Origin: Neobacillus citreus
GTDB lineage: Bacteria; Bacillota; Bacilli; Bacillales; Cytobacillaceae
Assembly: GCF_018343545.2 (NCBI RefSeq)
Contig: NZ_JAGYPE020000038.1
Coordinates: 1 to 56,066, forward strand
Length of the DNA: 56,066 bases
Direction of reading: 5' to 3'
The notes under the pieces were generated by a model. The model ran no database searches. It worked only from the letters and a program-made list of their open reading frames with translations, and was not told the DNA's origin. Position 1 is the first letter of the stretch; every line of letters begins with the position of its first letter. Positions 25,339 to 34,949 of this stretch are shown here, piece by piece. A program made the translations under genes and the position numbers.

Positions 25339-27535
25339 AATACTCTAACTCCTCTTTCATCCGTTTCACGTGCTGGAGTGAGATAGAAGCAGCACCTAGA
25401 TTCATGGTCAGCCATGCCTCCAAATTCACCAGCATATCAGAAATCCGCTCATCCCCTCGGACCTTTGTTAAAACTTTTTCAGAAATCACCCGATCCAATG
25501 CTTCCATTGCATCCAATTGATACTCTTCAGGAAGCTGACGATTGGCATATAGCTTTTGCAGCATTTCCCCCATCGAACGATAGCCAAAATGCAGCTCATA
25601 AAAGGATAACGTGCGATGCAATTCCCGTAAAATCGTAAACTCGTTCGCAAGCGCAACTTTCAGATCCTGGTCGACCCGTTCCCAATACGAATCAAAATCA
25701 ACATCGGAAAGTGTCATGACAAAGGCTCGGTCCAAGACTTTATCTGAGATGGAATGGGTGGTTTCGTCGACATTAATGGTTCCCAACACATAGACATTCG
25801 GCGGAATCACCATTTTCTTCGGAATATCGGTAATCTGATCATCCTGATGCAGCGGAATTTCTTTTCTGGATTCAACCGCACTTAGGTAATCACTCAGATA
25901 ATATTCCACACGAGCCAAGTTCATTTCATCTAATAAAATAAAATGAGGCTTATCCCTCTCTTTTAACGCATGCAGAAGAACCTGCAGAAACTCCGTTTTG
26001 ACATAGCGTTTTTCAAAGGAACTATAATAACCGAACAGAGCAGTCGTATCAGTCCAGTCCGGACGTACCGGAATAATCGTAAAATACGGATTCTCACTCT
26101 CATATTCCAGACCATAAACGGCATTAGCATATAAGCGGCAAAGCTGGGTTTTCCCTGTTCCGGAAATCCCGCTTAACAGAACAAAATGCTTATCATCCAA
26201 AGCGGTCAGATTCAAATGTAAGTCACGAATAATGTCATTGGAAAACGTAAATTGACTGTTGGTAATCATGTTGATGATTTCGCTGAACGTAAAGTTCGGT
26301 TCCAAACCTGGTTCCGTATCGGGGTCGTCCTCTTCTCCATTCCCTCCAGTATCGGTATCAGACGGCAATTCCAGTTTTTCTTTAGCATGATGAAAGATTA
26401 GGGCAGCATCGATAAACGTTTTCTTGACCTTTTCGGTCCCTTCCACAAATGACTGCGTTTCATTATTGAAGCTTCCCACATAATAGGAACTTCCTTTAAC
26501 CTCTATATGATGTTCACCTAACAATCGCATTGCATTGGCCATCACTTTCGTGTTCTCCTGGCTCTGTGACGCGAATACCTTGGTAATCCACCATTCTTTT
26601 GTGCCGTCCCCAATTATTTCTCTGGCACTTGTGAAAATATGATTATGGCCCTCCAGCTGGACGATAATCGTCTGAAGTGGCGAGTTCTTATCATGATAGT
26701 CAAGGTAGCTGATAAACCCCTTTGTTAGCAACTGCTCACCATCAAAAATATAAAAAGCCTGGCGTTTTCCCTGTTTTTGATCTTCCAATGGCCCTATATC
26801 GACCGTATAGGGACGGCCCAGCAACTGGGTTTCCTTAATGTTTCGGGTCGCTGCCAAGAGCATAAGGGCATCATACGCTAGAGTTGAAACATCAATTTCT
26901 TCGTTATAAAAACTTCGGAAAGGGCCAAGCTTTTCCCAAACGGACACAAGCTGGGCAATCAGGGATTCCTCTTCCATGTTCCCTTCCAACGGCAGGCTTG
27001 TTCCAATTTCAAAGTTAGGCCGTTTGCGTGGTTTAATACAGCTTTTGACAAACGGAACAAACTCCTCTTTGGGGATCACCGACTTTTCCTTCCAGCCCGT
27101 AAAAATAGAATAATCGGACGGAATCGCCTCCAGGACACCTTGAATTTTTTCGTTCCGAACCCATGCCCAAAACGGGATGAAATTCAGTTCAGAATGAATC
27201 ATCAACATTCTACTGATCCCATCTAGTTCAAGGGTGAGGAAATTGTACTCCTTGTCATCCACTTTCCTATTCAGTTTTATATAGTGTTTCCGGCCAATAT
27301 CCGATTCCTTTTTCTTCTCGGCATACGTTGGGTTACGAGCATCATGGTAGGTAGTGGTAAGCGTCGTATCATAGCTCCTGATTATGTACTCATTCCCGAG
27401 TGGAATCCCGATTCTTTCAACAAATTGTTGAAAAATTGGTTTTACAACTGGTGAAATTTCGTCCAGCACCTTCCGGCAGCGAATTTCTGTGTTGTCTTCG
27501 TTAAATAATGATTGAAAATATGTAAGATTTAGCAT
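25313..27535 (-). CDS. McrB-like AAA+ NTPase with large N-terminal domain
   Basis: 740 residues from ATG 27535 (GCGGGTG upstream; an in-frame ATG at 27565 lacks a site). The N-terminal 400 residues are of unknown fold and probably bind the target. An acidic linker (DTGGNGEEDDPDTEPG) is followed by an AAA+ domain with Walker A GISGTGKTQ near 457, Walker B FILLDEMNLARVEYY near 530 and TINVDETTHSISDKVLDRA (sensor/Arg region). LDEMNLAR is the McrB hallmark. It pairs with the DUF2357 nuclease downstream. The ligand (modified base or phage structure) cannot be read from the sequence. Confidence 0.8.
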   Translation of the reverse strand: MLNLTYFQSLFNEDNTEIRCRKVLDEISPVVKPIFQQFVERIGIPLGNEYIIRSYDTTLTTTYHDARNPTYAEKKKESDIGRKHYIKLNRKVDDKEYNFLTLELDGISRMLMIHSELNFIPFWAWVRNEKIQGVLEAIPSDYSIFTGWKEKSVIPKEEFVPFVKSCIKPRKRPNFEIGTSLPLEGNMEEESLIAQLVSVWEKLGPFRSFYNEEIDVSTLAYDALMLLAATRNIKETQLLGRPYTVDIGPLEDQKQGKRQAFYIFDGEQLLTKGFISYLDYHDKNSPLQTIIVQLEGHNHIFTSAREIIGDGTKEWWITKVFASQSQENTKVMANAMRLLGEHHIEVKGSSYYVGSFNNETQSFVEGTEKVKKTFIDAALIFHHAKEKLELPSDTDTGGNGEEDDPDTEPGLEPNFTFSEIINMITNSQFTFSNDIIRDLHLNLTALDDKHFVLLSGISGTGKTQLCRLYANAVYGLEYESENPYFTIIPVRPDWTDTTALFGYYSSFEKRYVKTEFLQVLLHALKERDKPHFILLDEMNLARVEYYLSDYLSAVESRKEIPLHQDDQITDIPKKMVIPPNVYVLGTINVDETTHSISDKVLDRAFVMTLSDVDFDSYWERVDQDLKVALANEFTILRELHRTLSFYELHFGYRSMGEMLQKLYANRQLPEEYQLDAMEALDRVISEKVLTKVRGDERISDMLVNLEAWLTMNLGAASISLQHVKRMKEELEYYGATQFWR

Positions 27536-27850
27536 TATTAGTTTCACCCGCTTAAAATAATTCATTGATCGTAATCTTAAACTTGTTCCGGCCTTTATGG
27601 CAGGTGTCGAGGCGCTTTAAAAGAGCGCATTTGAAATAATTAAGATTTATTTATATTCTAGCAGAATTAGGAAAATTACATCTACCAAATTTGGTGTAAC
27701 TGAAGGAGAAGTTCTACCAAGTGGACACAATTTAGGGTCAGACCTGTAGCACGTTAAAACTTTTGCATGCTGGAAGGCTGACCCGCCGGCCTTTTATTCT
27801 ATTGCAACGTGTGCACTAGAAAATATATTTACTATTACAATCATAAACGA

Positions 27851-27878
27851 ATTACCTAATTTAGCTAAATTAGGTAAT
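27851..27878. promoter_or_regulatory. 28-bp perfect palindrome, likely operator
   Basis: ATTACCTAATTTAG is directly followed by its exact complement, with no loop. It lies 55 bp upstream of the thioesterase gene. No T-run follows, so an operator for a dimeric repressor (TetR/MarR type) fits better than a terminator. Elsewhere in 27566-27932 only GGGTCAG/CTGACCC arms (27735-27741/27778-27784) stand out, perhaps a mobile-element relic. Confidence 0.55.
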
Positions 27879-27932
27879 GTAGTCTAAGAATTCCGAAAAA
27901 TATGATATTATTAAAAGGGAGAAATTTTAACA

Positions 27933-28379
27933 ATGGGGGAATTATCGGTGAACAAGCAAGAATTTATGGCACATATGGAACAGGCTTATGATACAAGCGC
28001 CATCAAACCGGAAAGTATATTTATGTTCAATATGTTGCAGTTTGAGTTTGATTATGATGATGAGGCGAAAACATGTACCATTACTTGTCCGGTTACTGAC
28101 ATTATGTATAACCCGGCTGGGATCGTGCACGGCGGCATCTTTACCTTTCTCGCTGACACAGCGATGGGTCATTTAAACTTTCGGCTGAAGGACGTACCTT
28201 ATGTATCGCTAGAATTGAAGACCTCTTTTTTTAAAGCAACGAAATCTGGAAAATTGATTGCAACGTCTCGTTATAAGAAGGATGGCTATAAAATTTCATT
28301 CATGGAAGCAGACGTCCGCAATGAAGAAGGCGAGTTATTGTGCACGACCTCGGGCACATTTTATCGATACGACAAGTAA
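27933..28379 (+). CDS. PaaI-like hotdog-fold thioesterase
   Basis: 148 residues. The hotdog signature NPAGIVHGGIFTFLADTAMG (near 62-81) carries the HGG and the D.A.G residues of PaaI/4HBT acyl-CoA thioesterases. It hydrolyses acyl- or aryl-CoA, often to relieve CoA trapping in aromatic degradation. ATG 27933 has AAAGGGAG upstream; a GTG at 27948 with GGGGGA is an alternative start. Monocistronic; a stem-loop at 28469-28499 lacks a T-run. Confidence 0.85.
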   Translation: MGELSVNKQEFMAHMEQAYDTSAIKPESIFMFNMLQFEFDYDDEAKTCTITCPVTDIMYNPAGIVHGGIFTFLADTAMGHLNFRLKDVPYVSLELKTSFFKATKSGKLIATSRYKKDGYKISFMEADVRNEEGELLCTTSGTFYRYDK

Positions 28380-28619
28380 CCGAGGGTGACCAGGAGGGAT
28401 AGTTCTCTACTTTATTTTATTATTACTTCCTCTACATAACTACTTCAATCTACTATTTATTATTATCTTAGGCACCATCCAATACTTGGGTGGTGCCTAT
28501 CACGACTAATTCCTTTTTGTTAAAAATAGAATGATTTTGCTTAACTTGATGGCCATATTGTCATCAGGCATCTAATTGCATAGCTTTTTTTATCGAAAGT
28601 AACAATACTTGTTTAATGG

Positions 28620-29945
28620 TTACAGCTTTATGCCATGCCACTTTTTCAAATGCTCAGCATGGGTGGATAAGTAAGAATGCGGGTCAAATAGTTTGTCATA
28701 ATACTCCAAATCTAGATGATGCGACTGTAAGTACATTAATGAATAGACAGAAGGCACGGTTGCCGGAAATTTCCCGAATGTATCATACATGTATTGAGCC
28801 TGCAGGGCAATAATTTCTTTAAATTCTTCATCATGAACTTGTGCGTTGCTGCGCACGAACGACGGATTCTTCCAAATTCCCTTTGTTTCAGGATGAAATG
28901 GACCGTCCTTCCCAAATTTGCGTTCCACTAATGCTTCAACTGCATCTCTCATGGTCGGATAATGTGGAGGTGTATACGAAGTAAATACTCCTTCAAGTCC
29001 TGTTGGGTTAGGTATTGCCCAACGTTCATCTGTATCATAGCGGAAACCAAGACCGGGAACATCCGGATCACCACTGGCTCCTAAAACGGTTAAGCGATCA
29101 ATTCCATCAAACATCCAACCGCCGAGCCCGATTGCTTGCTGCAATAACATTCCTGAGTATGTTGCTGTAGCCAATTCTGCAGATAGTTCAGCAAGCGAAT
29201 ATTGATCAAGGAAGCTAAGGGGAACCGGATTATCGACATCCACAATATGTCTGTATTTCTCTAAACCTGGGATTTTCCGTTTATTAATATCGTCATAGAT
29301 CACTAGCCCATTCTGAACGTAGAAGCATAAATTTAACAGTGTATGCTGAGCTAAATCCCCTACTGGGAACACTAAGAAAGTACCAGGTTTATTGGCCACC
29401 CAAGAATTATGCCCCTCCATATAGGGCTCATAATTAGGAATATACAGGCGATCATCGGATAATTTCTCAATTCTTTTTTGATGTGATTGCAGTAATTCTT
29501 TTGTAGAAAGTTTTCCATTGTCTGAGCGTCCCACTTCTGGTGCAAAATCACGGGTACGGAAAATGTAGGTCCCTGTGTCATCCGTAAAAAATACTTCCGA
29601 AGTATGAAAGCCTGCTGCAGATGGATGGGTTCTGCCCGACGCTGATCCAGAATAATTGGATAGATACGGTTTATAACGATCATGTCTAGTAACTGAATGA
29701 TGCCAACCCGTTACACCACTGACCCCCAATAATATTAGTAGTTTTTCTAAATTATTTAGCGGTACTGGTTCGTGTCTTGATTTATATGCAAGCGGTCCGT
29801 CAGGTATTTCTGCTCCAAGAAAAAATCGGCGGGAACGCCGTCCAAAAAGTGCTTCAAGAAGTGGGAATTCTGATAATTCTCTTAGTAAATCTTCATTTAT
29901 GTCCGCCTCAGAAAGATCAAAACCACTTTGCTTTATTTTTGTCAT
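28620..29945 (-). CDS. Nitroreductase-like (SagB-type?) protein, 441 residues
   Basis: Start ATG 29945 with GGGAGGA upstream. RRSRRFF near 36, followed by VPLNNLEKLLILLGVSG and SASGRTHPSAAGFHTSEVFF, recalls nitroreductase-fold flavoproteins (R-S-RRF, PSAG) such as the SagB group. The C-terminal 200 residues do not match anything I recognise. FMN-dependent oxidoreduction is plausible. It ends before 28620 and has no operon partner, though it flanks the catabolic island. Confidence 0.6.
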   Translation of the reverse strand: MTKIKQSGFDLSEADINEDLLRELSEFPLLEALFGRRSRRFFLGAEIPDGPLAYKSRHEPVPLNNLEKLLILLGVSGVTGWHHSVTRHDRYKPYLSNYSGSASGRTHPSAAGFHTSEVFFTDDTGTYIFRTRDFAPEVGRSDNGKLSTKELLQSHQKRIEKLSDDRLYIPNYEPYMEGHNSWVANKPGTFLVFPVGDLAQHTLLNLCFYVQNGLVIYDDINKRKIPGLEKYRHIVDVDNPVPLSFLDQYSLAELSAELATATYSGMLLQQAIGLGGWMFDGIDRLTVLGASGDPDVPGLGFRYDTDERWAIPNPTGLEGVFTSYTPPHYPTMRDAVEALVERKFGKDGPFHPETKGIWKNPSFVRSNAQVHDEEFKEIIALQAQYMYDTFGKFPATVPSVYSLMYLQSHHLDLEYYDKLFDPHSYLSTHAEHLKKWHGIKL

Positions 29946-29966
29946 CGTTACATATTCCTCCCTCAT

Positions 29967-30728
29967 AATAAATTATTTTCTAATCATAATTTCTTCTTCT
30001 ACCATCGTGTTGAAAAATGGGGTTTGTGTATGACACTTTTTCTTTTTTACCTTTGTCAGCACGGTTTCATTCTCTTTCCATCTGAAATAAATAATATAAA
30101 ATGTGATTTTGTCTATTTCTCTATTATTCTGTCTATTTGAATTATAATTGAGATATACGTTGATTTAGAATTAACAATATTTAATATGGGGTATAAGTAC
30201 CACTTATACCCTAAACTTTTCGCTGCTTTTATGTAACATCCCCCATCGGCAACCTGATTCCCTTAAATGATACGAAATTATTTCTCCTGCTTCCTTTATA
30301 TCCTTACAAGGTTCTATATCCATATACTTCGTTACATTTATATCCGTGAAATGCCTAAAAACCTCTTCTGCATTTTCAAGGTTTAAAATTTTTAATTTAA
30401 TTCTCTCCGTTTACAATGGAGGGAACTCAACAATTTTTGTATTCATGTCGATTGAACTAGCTCATTGTAATAGCTTCTCTAGCAAGATTGGATTCTGTAA
30501 CAAAAAATACCTTTTAAGAACCTTCCCTAAATCAATTTATATAGTTTTGGTCGAAACTTCTTAAAATCAGCTCCAAATTAGAAATAAGACAGTAGATTTG
30601 CCATTTTCAGGGGGTAATTCTGCTCCAAATTAGAAATGAGTGGATTCGCTGAAATTAGGAATTCCCGCTATGGTAGAGATACCCGGGAATACAATGGCAT
30701 AAGCGCGCTTTCCTGAAAGGACCTAGCG
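29967..30728. repeat. Long intergenic region with a direct repeat
   Basis: CTCCAAATTAGAAATRAG occurs twice, near 30570 and 30623. The remainder holds no gene I can support; several short frames lack ribosome sites. Confidence 0.6.
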
Positions 30729-31211
30729 TTGGAAAGCTTTGAACAGTTAGCAGAACAATATCAGCCGATGATCCACAAGATCATCCACTCTCTTCATCTT
30801 TACACAGACCTGGAGGAATTTTACCAACTTGGCCTCATTTCCTTATGGGAGGCTAGCCAACGATTCAATCCGGAAAAAGGGAATTTTACAAACTATGCTT
30901 ATTCATATATTAGAGGCAAGCTGCTTATGGAACTCAATAAGATGGCAAAAATCCAGGAAAGAAGTTTTTGTCCGGAGGAGGAATTCTGGGAGGTGGCACC
31001 TGACTGCCAGCAAGACCCCTCTTTAGAAAAAGAAATCTTGTTATCCTGTTTGGAAATGCTAACTCCGAATCAAGGGAAATGGCTTCAGTACACTCTCATC
31101 AATGGCCTATCCGTCAGGGAAATTGCCGAACGGGAAAGTGTAACGGTATCGGCTGTAAAGCAATGGCGGGAAGGAGCGCGTGGGAGATTGAAGGGTTTAA
31201 TCAGAAACTGA
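30729..31211 (+). CDS. Sigma-70-family RNA polymerase sigma factor
   Basis: 160 residues with regions 2 and 4. Region 2: EEFYQLGLISLWEASQRFNPEKGNFTNYAYSYIRGKL (about 30-66). Region 4: SVREIAERESVTVSAVKQWREGARGRLK (about 127-154). TTG start with GAAAGGA upstream. It resembles short Bacillus alternative sigma factors of the SigO/YvrI or phage-like type, which in B. subtilis act near yvrJ; a yvrJ gene is in this window at 52.7 kb. No anti-sigma gene is adjacent. Confidence 0.85.
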   Translation: MESFEQLAEQYQPMIHKIIHSLHLYTDLEEFYQLGLISLWEASQRFNPEKGNFTNYAYSYIRGKLLMELNKMAKIQERSFCPEEEFWEVAPDCQQDPSLEKEILLSCLEMLTPNQGKWLQYTLINGLSVREIAERESVTVSAVKQWREGARGRLKGLIRN

Positions 31212-31392
31212 GCTGCAGGAAATGCCATAATAAAAAATCGTATAGAGAGAATCATCTAATACATTATTGATATCCATTTATGTTCCACAAAATGGGTGAT
31301 ATTGAACTACTTTTGGATAAATAAAAGGGGACAATTTGTCCAAAAGTACATCCGTTTTGAAAAAAGAGGATAACATAACAAAAAATAATTTA

Positions 31393-31431
31393 AAAAAATC
31401 CTCAAATCACTATTAGATCTGAGGATTTTTT
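31393..31431. terminator. Bidirectional terminator between sigma factor and operon B
   Basis: Stem AAAAAATCCTCA/TGAGGATTTTTT (31393-31404/31420-31431) has a T-run on both strands. It ends the sigma-factor transcript and the minus-strand catabolic operon. Confidence 0.85.
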
Positions 31432-31547
31432 CCCTTACCTTCAAAATGATAATGAAGCCGGTATTCACAAATAAAGAATTTCTTCATCTTCCTTTGCGAT
31501 GTCAAAAGTAAACCTAAAGATATTATCATTGAAAGCCAATGATTTTC

Positions 31548-31850
31548 CTATTTCCAACGGTTGCCGATATCTATTGCAAAATCCTCATAGGGACGAATAG
31601 GAAGCATTTCCTCAATTTCAACATACTCTGATAATGGAAGCCCAGCCATAAAGGTTCGATCCAGTTCATCATGAGAGGAAGCATCATAAATAAGCACGAC
31701 TTTTCTTTGTCCAGAAATCTTATAGGCCCCGACGATTTTCTTCCGCTCAACTGCTTTAAGACAAAGTTGCGCTTCAGCCTCCCATTTCTCCCATAACTCA
31801 TCCATAGAGAGATCCTTTTGAATAACAGCAGCTTTGATTAAAAATAACAA
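31548..31850 (-). CDS. Muconolactone delta-isomerase-family protein
   Basis: 100 residues, ferredoxin-like fold. MLFLIKAAV at the start, VLIYDASSHDELDRTFMAGLPLSEYVEIEEMLPIRPY near 55-90 matches the CatC family pattern (ESNDELH..LSGLPLFPYM). Last gene of operon B, TTG start with AAGGAGG. True CatC acts on muconolactone in the catechol ortho-cleavage pathway, but no CatA or CatB is present, so another small unsaturated ring or enol substrate is likely. Confidence 0.8.
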   Translation of the reverse strand: MLFLIKAAVIQKDLSMDELWEKWEAEAQLCLKAVERKKIVGAYKISGQRKVVLIYDASSHDELDRTFMAGLPLSEYVEIEEMLPIRPYEDFAIDIGNRWK

Positions 31851-31889
31851 GATTAACGCCTCCTTTGCTTCACTTTCAATTTTTTTAAA

Positions 31890-33089
31890 TTATACTCTTT
31901 CTATAATCAGCGCCGTTCCTACTCCTGCTCCTCCGCTTATGGCAACAAGTCCGCGCTTCTGATTGCGTCTTTCCAATTCGTCCAACAGCGTACAAATGAG
32001 CATACCTCCCGTTGCCCCAAGCGCATGTCCCATTGCAATCACACCGCCGTTCGGGTTCAGCTGATCCCGGTCAAGACCAAAATCACGTTGAAACTTTAGT
32101 ACCGTCGCAGCAAAAGCTTCATTAAACTCAAACAAATCAATATCCCCGATTGTTAATCCCGATTTCTTCAGAACCTCTTCAGCTGCCTTTTGCCCGCCGC
32201 CTAATAAGAAAGGGTCATCCGCAACGCTAGCGGAAGCCACAATTCTGGCTCGCGGTGTTAAGCCCAGCTTTTTCCCTTTTTCTTCCGAACCAATGAGAAT
32301 CAAAGAAGCTCCGTCGGCTAAGGAAGGAGAATTCCCGGCATGATGGACATGGGAGATTTCCTTCAATTGAGGGAATTGCAGTTTAATTCGGCTCTCCATT
32401 CCACTTATATGTTTTTCGGAAAACGATGGCTTTAAAGCCGTTAATTTTTCCATTGAAATATCAGGACGAACAAGTTCGTCCTTTTCCAAAAATTCTTGAT
32501 GTTGTTGATCATAGATAGGGAGTAAAGAACGGTTGAAATAGCCCTGCTGATACGCATTCTCGGCGCGTTCATGCGATTCATAAGCATATTGGTCAAGCTC
32601 TTCGCGAGTAAATCCTGATAACGATGCCATAATATCAGCGGATACCCCCATATGGACATAATTTGTTTTATCCATCACCTCGGGAGCAGAAAACCACGAT
32701 CCTTCATCAGAAAACATGGGAACTCTCGAGGAAGACTCCACGCCCCCTGCAATGACAAGCTCATCCATTTCTCCCTTCACTTTTGCAGCAGCAATCAGAA
32801 CGGCATCTAAACCTGACGCACAATAGCGATTGACAGTCATGCCGGGAATGGTATTGGGCAATCCGGCAAACAGAGCTGCCACCTTAGCAATATTAGACCC
32901 TTGGTCGCGGACCTGTGTAACACAGCCTAATACAATATCGCTCACTTCTGATAAGCGCAGTTCGTTCCTGGATTCAAGCGCATGAAACAGTTGTGAAACG
33001 TAATGGATGGGATTCACTTCAAGCAATGAACCATTTTTCTTTGCTGCCCCGCGCGGTGTACGGATCGTATCATAAATATAAGCCTCCAT
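31890..33089 (-). CDS. Thiolase (acetyl-CoA acyltransferase family)
   Basis: 399 residues from ATG 33089 (GGAGGG 8 nt upstream; the GTG at 33098 is too close). Nucleophile Cys in NRYCASGLDAV near 87, GHALGATGG near 350 carrying the active His. The C-terminal catalytic-Cys motif, usually CxGGG, reads AISGGAGVG, with Ser at the Cys position. It removes acetyl- or acyl-CoA units at the end of beta-oxidation. Part of operon B, 34 bp after the CoA ligase. Confidence 0.85.
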   Translation of the reverse strand: MEAYIYDTIRTPRGAAKKNGSLLEVNPIHYVSQLFHALESRNELRLSEVSDIVLGCVTQVRDQGSNIAKVAALFAGLPNTIPGMTVNRYCASGLDAVLIAAAKVKGEMDELVIAGGVESSSRVPMFSDEGSWFSAPEVMDKTNYVHMGVSADIMASLSGFTREELDQYAYESHERAENAYQQGYFNRSLLPIYDQQHQEFLEKDELVRPDISMEKLTALKPSFSEKHISGMESRIKLQFPQLKEISHVHHAGNSPSLADGASLILIGSEEKGKKLGLTPRARIVASASVADDPFLLGGGQKAAEEVLKKSGLTIGDIDLFEFNEAFAATVLKFQRDFGLDRDQLNPNGGVIAMGHALGATGGMLICTLLDELERRNQKRGLVAISGGAGVGTALIIERV

Positions 33090-33123
33090 CTTGCACACCC
33101 TCCTTTCTTAAAAATAAAGCTCC

Positions 33124-34830
33124 CTAATTAACTCGTTCACTCTTCACCATCTCCCGGAGCTGATTCTTCAAGATTTTCCCTACCGGATTTCGCGGCAGCT
33201 GATCTAACAGGACCAATCGCTCCGGCAATTTATAAGAAGCAATCTGTTTCTCCCGTAAAAATGCAACAAGTTCCTCCAGCTTGATTTCTGCAGACTCTCT
33301 TGGAACGATGCAAACGCATACATTTTCACCCATAATCGGGTCCGGATAAGAGACGACAGCCACATCTTCCACCATTGGATGGCCTTGAAGCAATCCTTCC
33401 AGCTCCTCAGGTGATATCTTTAGTCCCCCGCGGTTGATTACATCCTTGACTCGTCCAACAACTCGATAATATTGATTTTGATCACCGGCAATCTCAAATA
33501 AATCCCCTGTACAAAAGTATCCGTCTTGATCAAATGACGTTTGATTCATTTCTTCTGAATTCCAATATCCAGAAAACAGACTGGCCCCTCTAATCCGCAG
33601 CTCACCAGGGTGAAGTGATTCTGTAATGTCCTCCCCTGTCTCTAAATCTACAATCTTACTTTCAATCCTTTCAGAAATTCGGTTGTCCCAGTTGAACCCT
33701 TTGACTCCAAATCTCGGAAAATATTTCGCTCGCATTTCTGGATCGGGGATATCATTCGGACTGCTTAAAAATGCTGCCCCTTCGTTAGAGCCAAAGAAAT
33801 TGATAATGTCCACGCCATACTTTTCCTTCCAGCCGGCAATCATCCATGCGGTCAAAGGAGCAGAGCCTGTTCCCACAGCCCTTAGTGGGGTAATGTCTTT
33901 ACCAATTAGCATGGCTTGATTTTTTAGCATCATATTTAGTAAGGCAGGTGGAATTAGTGTGTACGTAATCGTTTCCTGTTCAACCTGCTGAAGAAATGAG
34001 GGTAAATCGAAGGGATGATGCAGCACCAATTTCCCCCCTGACAATAACCACGGAATCAACATCCCACCGATACCCGCCATATTCACCATCGGAAAGGTAT
34101 TTAAAATGCGGTCATCTCCTGTTAGTTGAGCGGCATCTACTGTTCCATAAGCACTGATAAACCATTCATTATGGCTTCTTGGGACACCTTTTGGTTTCCC
34201 CTCTGTTCCAGATGTCCAGCAAATAGTGAATATATCATCCGCTGTTATTTCAATCGTATCACGATAGGCTTTCAATCTCGTAAACTCTGAATCAATCCCG
34301 TCTGTATGAATCGGAATCGCCCCTTTGGGAACATCATTCCCAAATACAAAAACATGTTGAACCGATGGGACTTGCTCTTTAATTTTGACATGCATGGCTG
34401 CATATTCACGTTGATTCATTCTCTCTATCGTGATCACTGCTTTTGCACCTAACATCTTCAACTGTTGGGAACATTCAAATTCACGATATTGAACCGGAAA
34501 TGGACTGGAAATCGCCCCCACTCGCAAAACCGCCAAATAAGTAATAACAAGTTCCACGATATTAGGCAAATGTATCGCCACAATATCATCCTTCACAATG
34601 CCGTGTTCAAGGAGAATGTCCGCTAACCGACTCACCCTGTGATCCAATTCTTTATAGGTTAGCCTTTGCATCAGACCTCCACATAACGCCCCCCGGTTAA
34701 TCGGATCGACAATGGCTTCCTTGTCCGGCCATTGTTCAACGTGCTGAAGAAAATACTCCTCTATGGTGGCAGCTCCCCACCAGCCTTTTTCTACATACTC
34801 TTTTATTCGTTCATCTGATGAAAGAATCAT
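33124..34830 (-). CDS. AMP-forming acyl/aryl-CoA ligase
   Basis: 568 residues, ANL superfamily. A3 motif WTSGTEGKPKGV near 205, FFGSNEGAAF near 330 (usual YGxTE position altered), TGDLFEI and the hinge VGRVKDVINRGGLKISPEE, and the C-terminal catalytic Lys in NPVGKILKNQLRE. It activates a carboxylic acid to its CoA thioester. It resembles cyclohexanecarboxylate/dihydroxybenzoate-type ligases rather than the pair in operon A. GGGGG precedes the ATG. Confidence 0.85.
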   Translation of the reverse strand: MILSSDERIKEYVEKGWWGAATIEEYFLQHVEQWPDKEAIVDPINRGALCGGLMQRLTYKELDHRVSRLADILLEHGIVKDDIVAIHLPNIVELVITYLAVLRVGAISSPFPVQYREFECSQQLKMLGAKAVITIERMNQREYAAMHVKIKEQVPSVQHVFVFGNDVPKGAIPIHTDGIDSEFTRLKAYRDTIEITADDIFTICWTSGTEGKPKGVPRSHNEWFISAYGTVDAAQLTGDDRILNTFPMVNMAGIGGMLIPWLLSGGKLVLHHPFDLPSFLQQVEQETITYTLIPPALLNMMLKNQAMLIGKDITPLRAVGTGSAPLTAWMIAGWKEKYGVDIINFFGSNEGAAFLSSPNDIPDPEMRAKYFPRFGVKGFNWDNRISERIESKIVDLETGEDITESLHPGELRIRGASLFSGYWNSEEMNQTSFDQDGYFCTGDLFEIAGDQNQYYRVVGRVKDVINRGGLKISPEELEGLLQGHPMVEDVAVVSYPDPIMGENVCVCIVPRESAEIKLEELVAFLREKQIASYKLPERLVLLDQLPRNPVGKILKNQLREMVKSERVN

Positions 34831-34870
34831 ATTTTTACCGTCCCCCTGCTATCAGGTGCAAATTTTGGAA

Positions 34871-34904
34871 GGCTTACTTTTCATTTCATTAGGAAAAGTA
34901 AGCC
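34871..34904 (-). other. Intercistronic hairpin in operon B
   Basis: Perfect 12-bp stem GGCTTACTTTTC/GAAAAGTAAGCC (34871-34882/34893-34904) between the dioxygenase and ligase genes. No proper T-run follows on the minus strand, so it may be a processing or mRNA-stability element. Confidence 0.55.
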
Positions 34905-34949
34905 CTTTCTAAAAAAACAGGTCAAACTTTACCGCCCAACTTGAGCCTG

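Noticed and set aside
28469..28499. Terminator after the thioesterase
   Set aside because: The stem (TAGGCACCA/TGGTGCCTA) is real but has no T-run, so termination is not supported.
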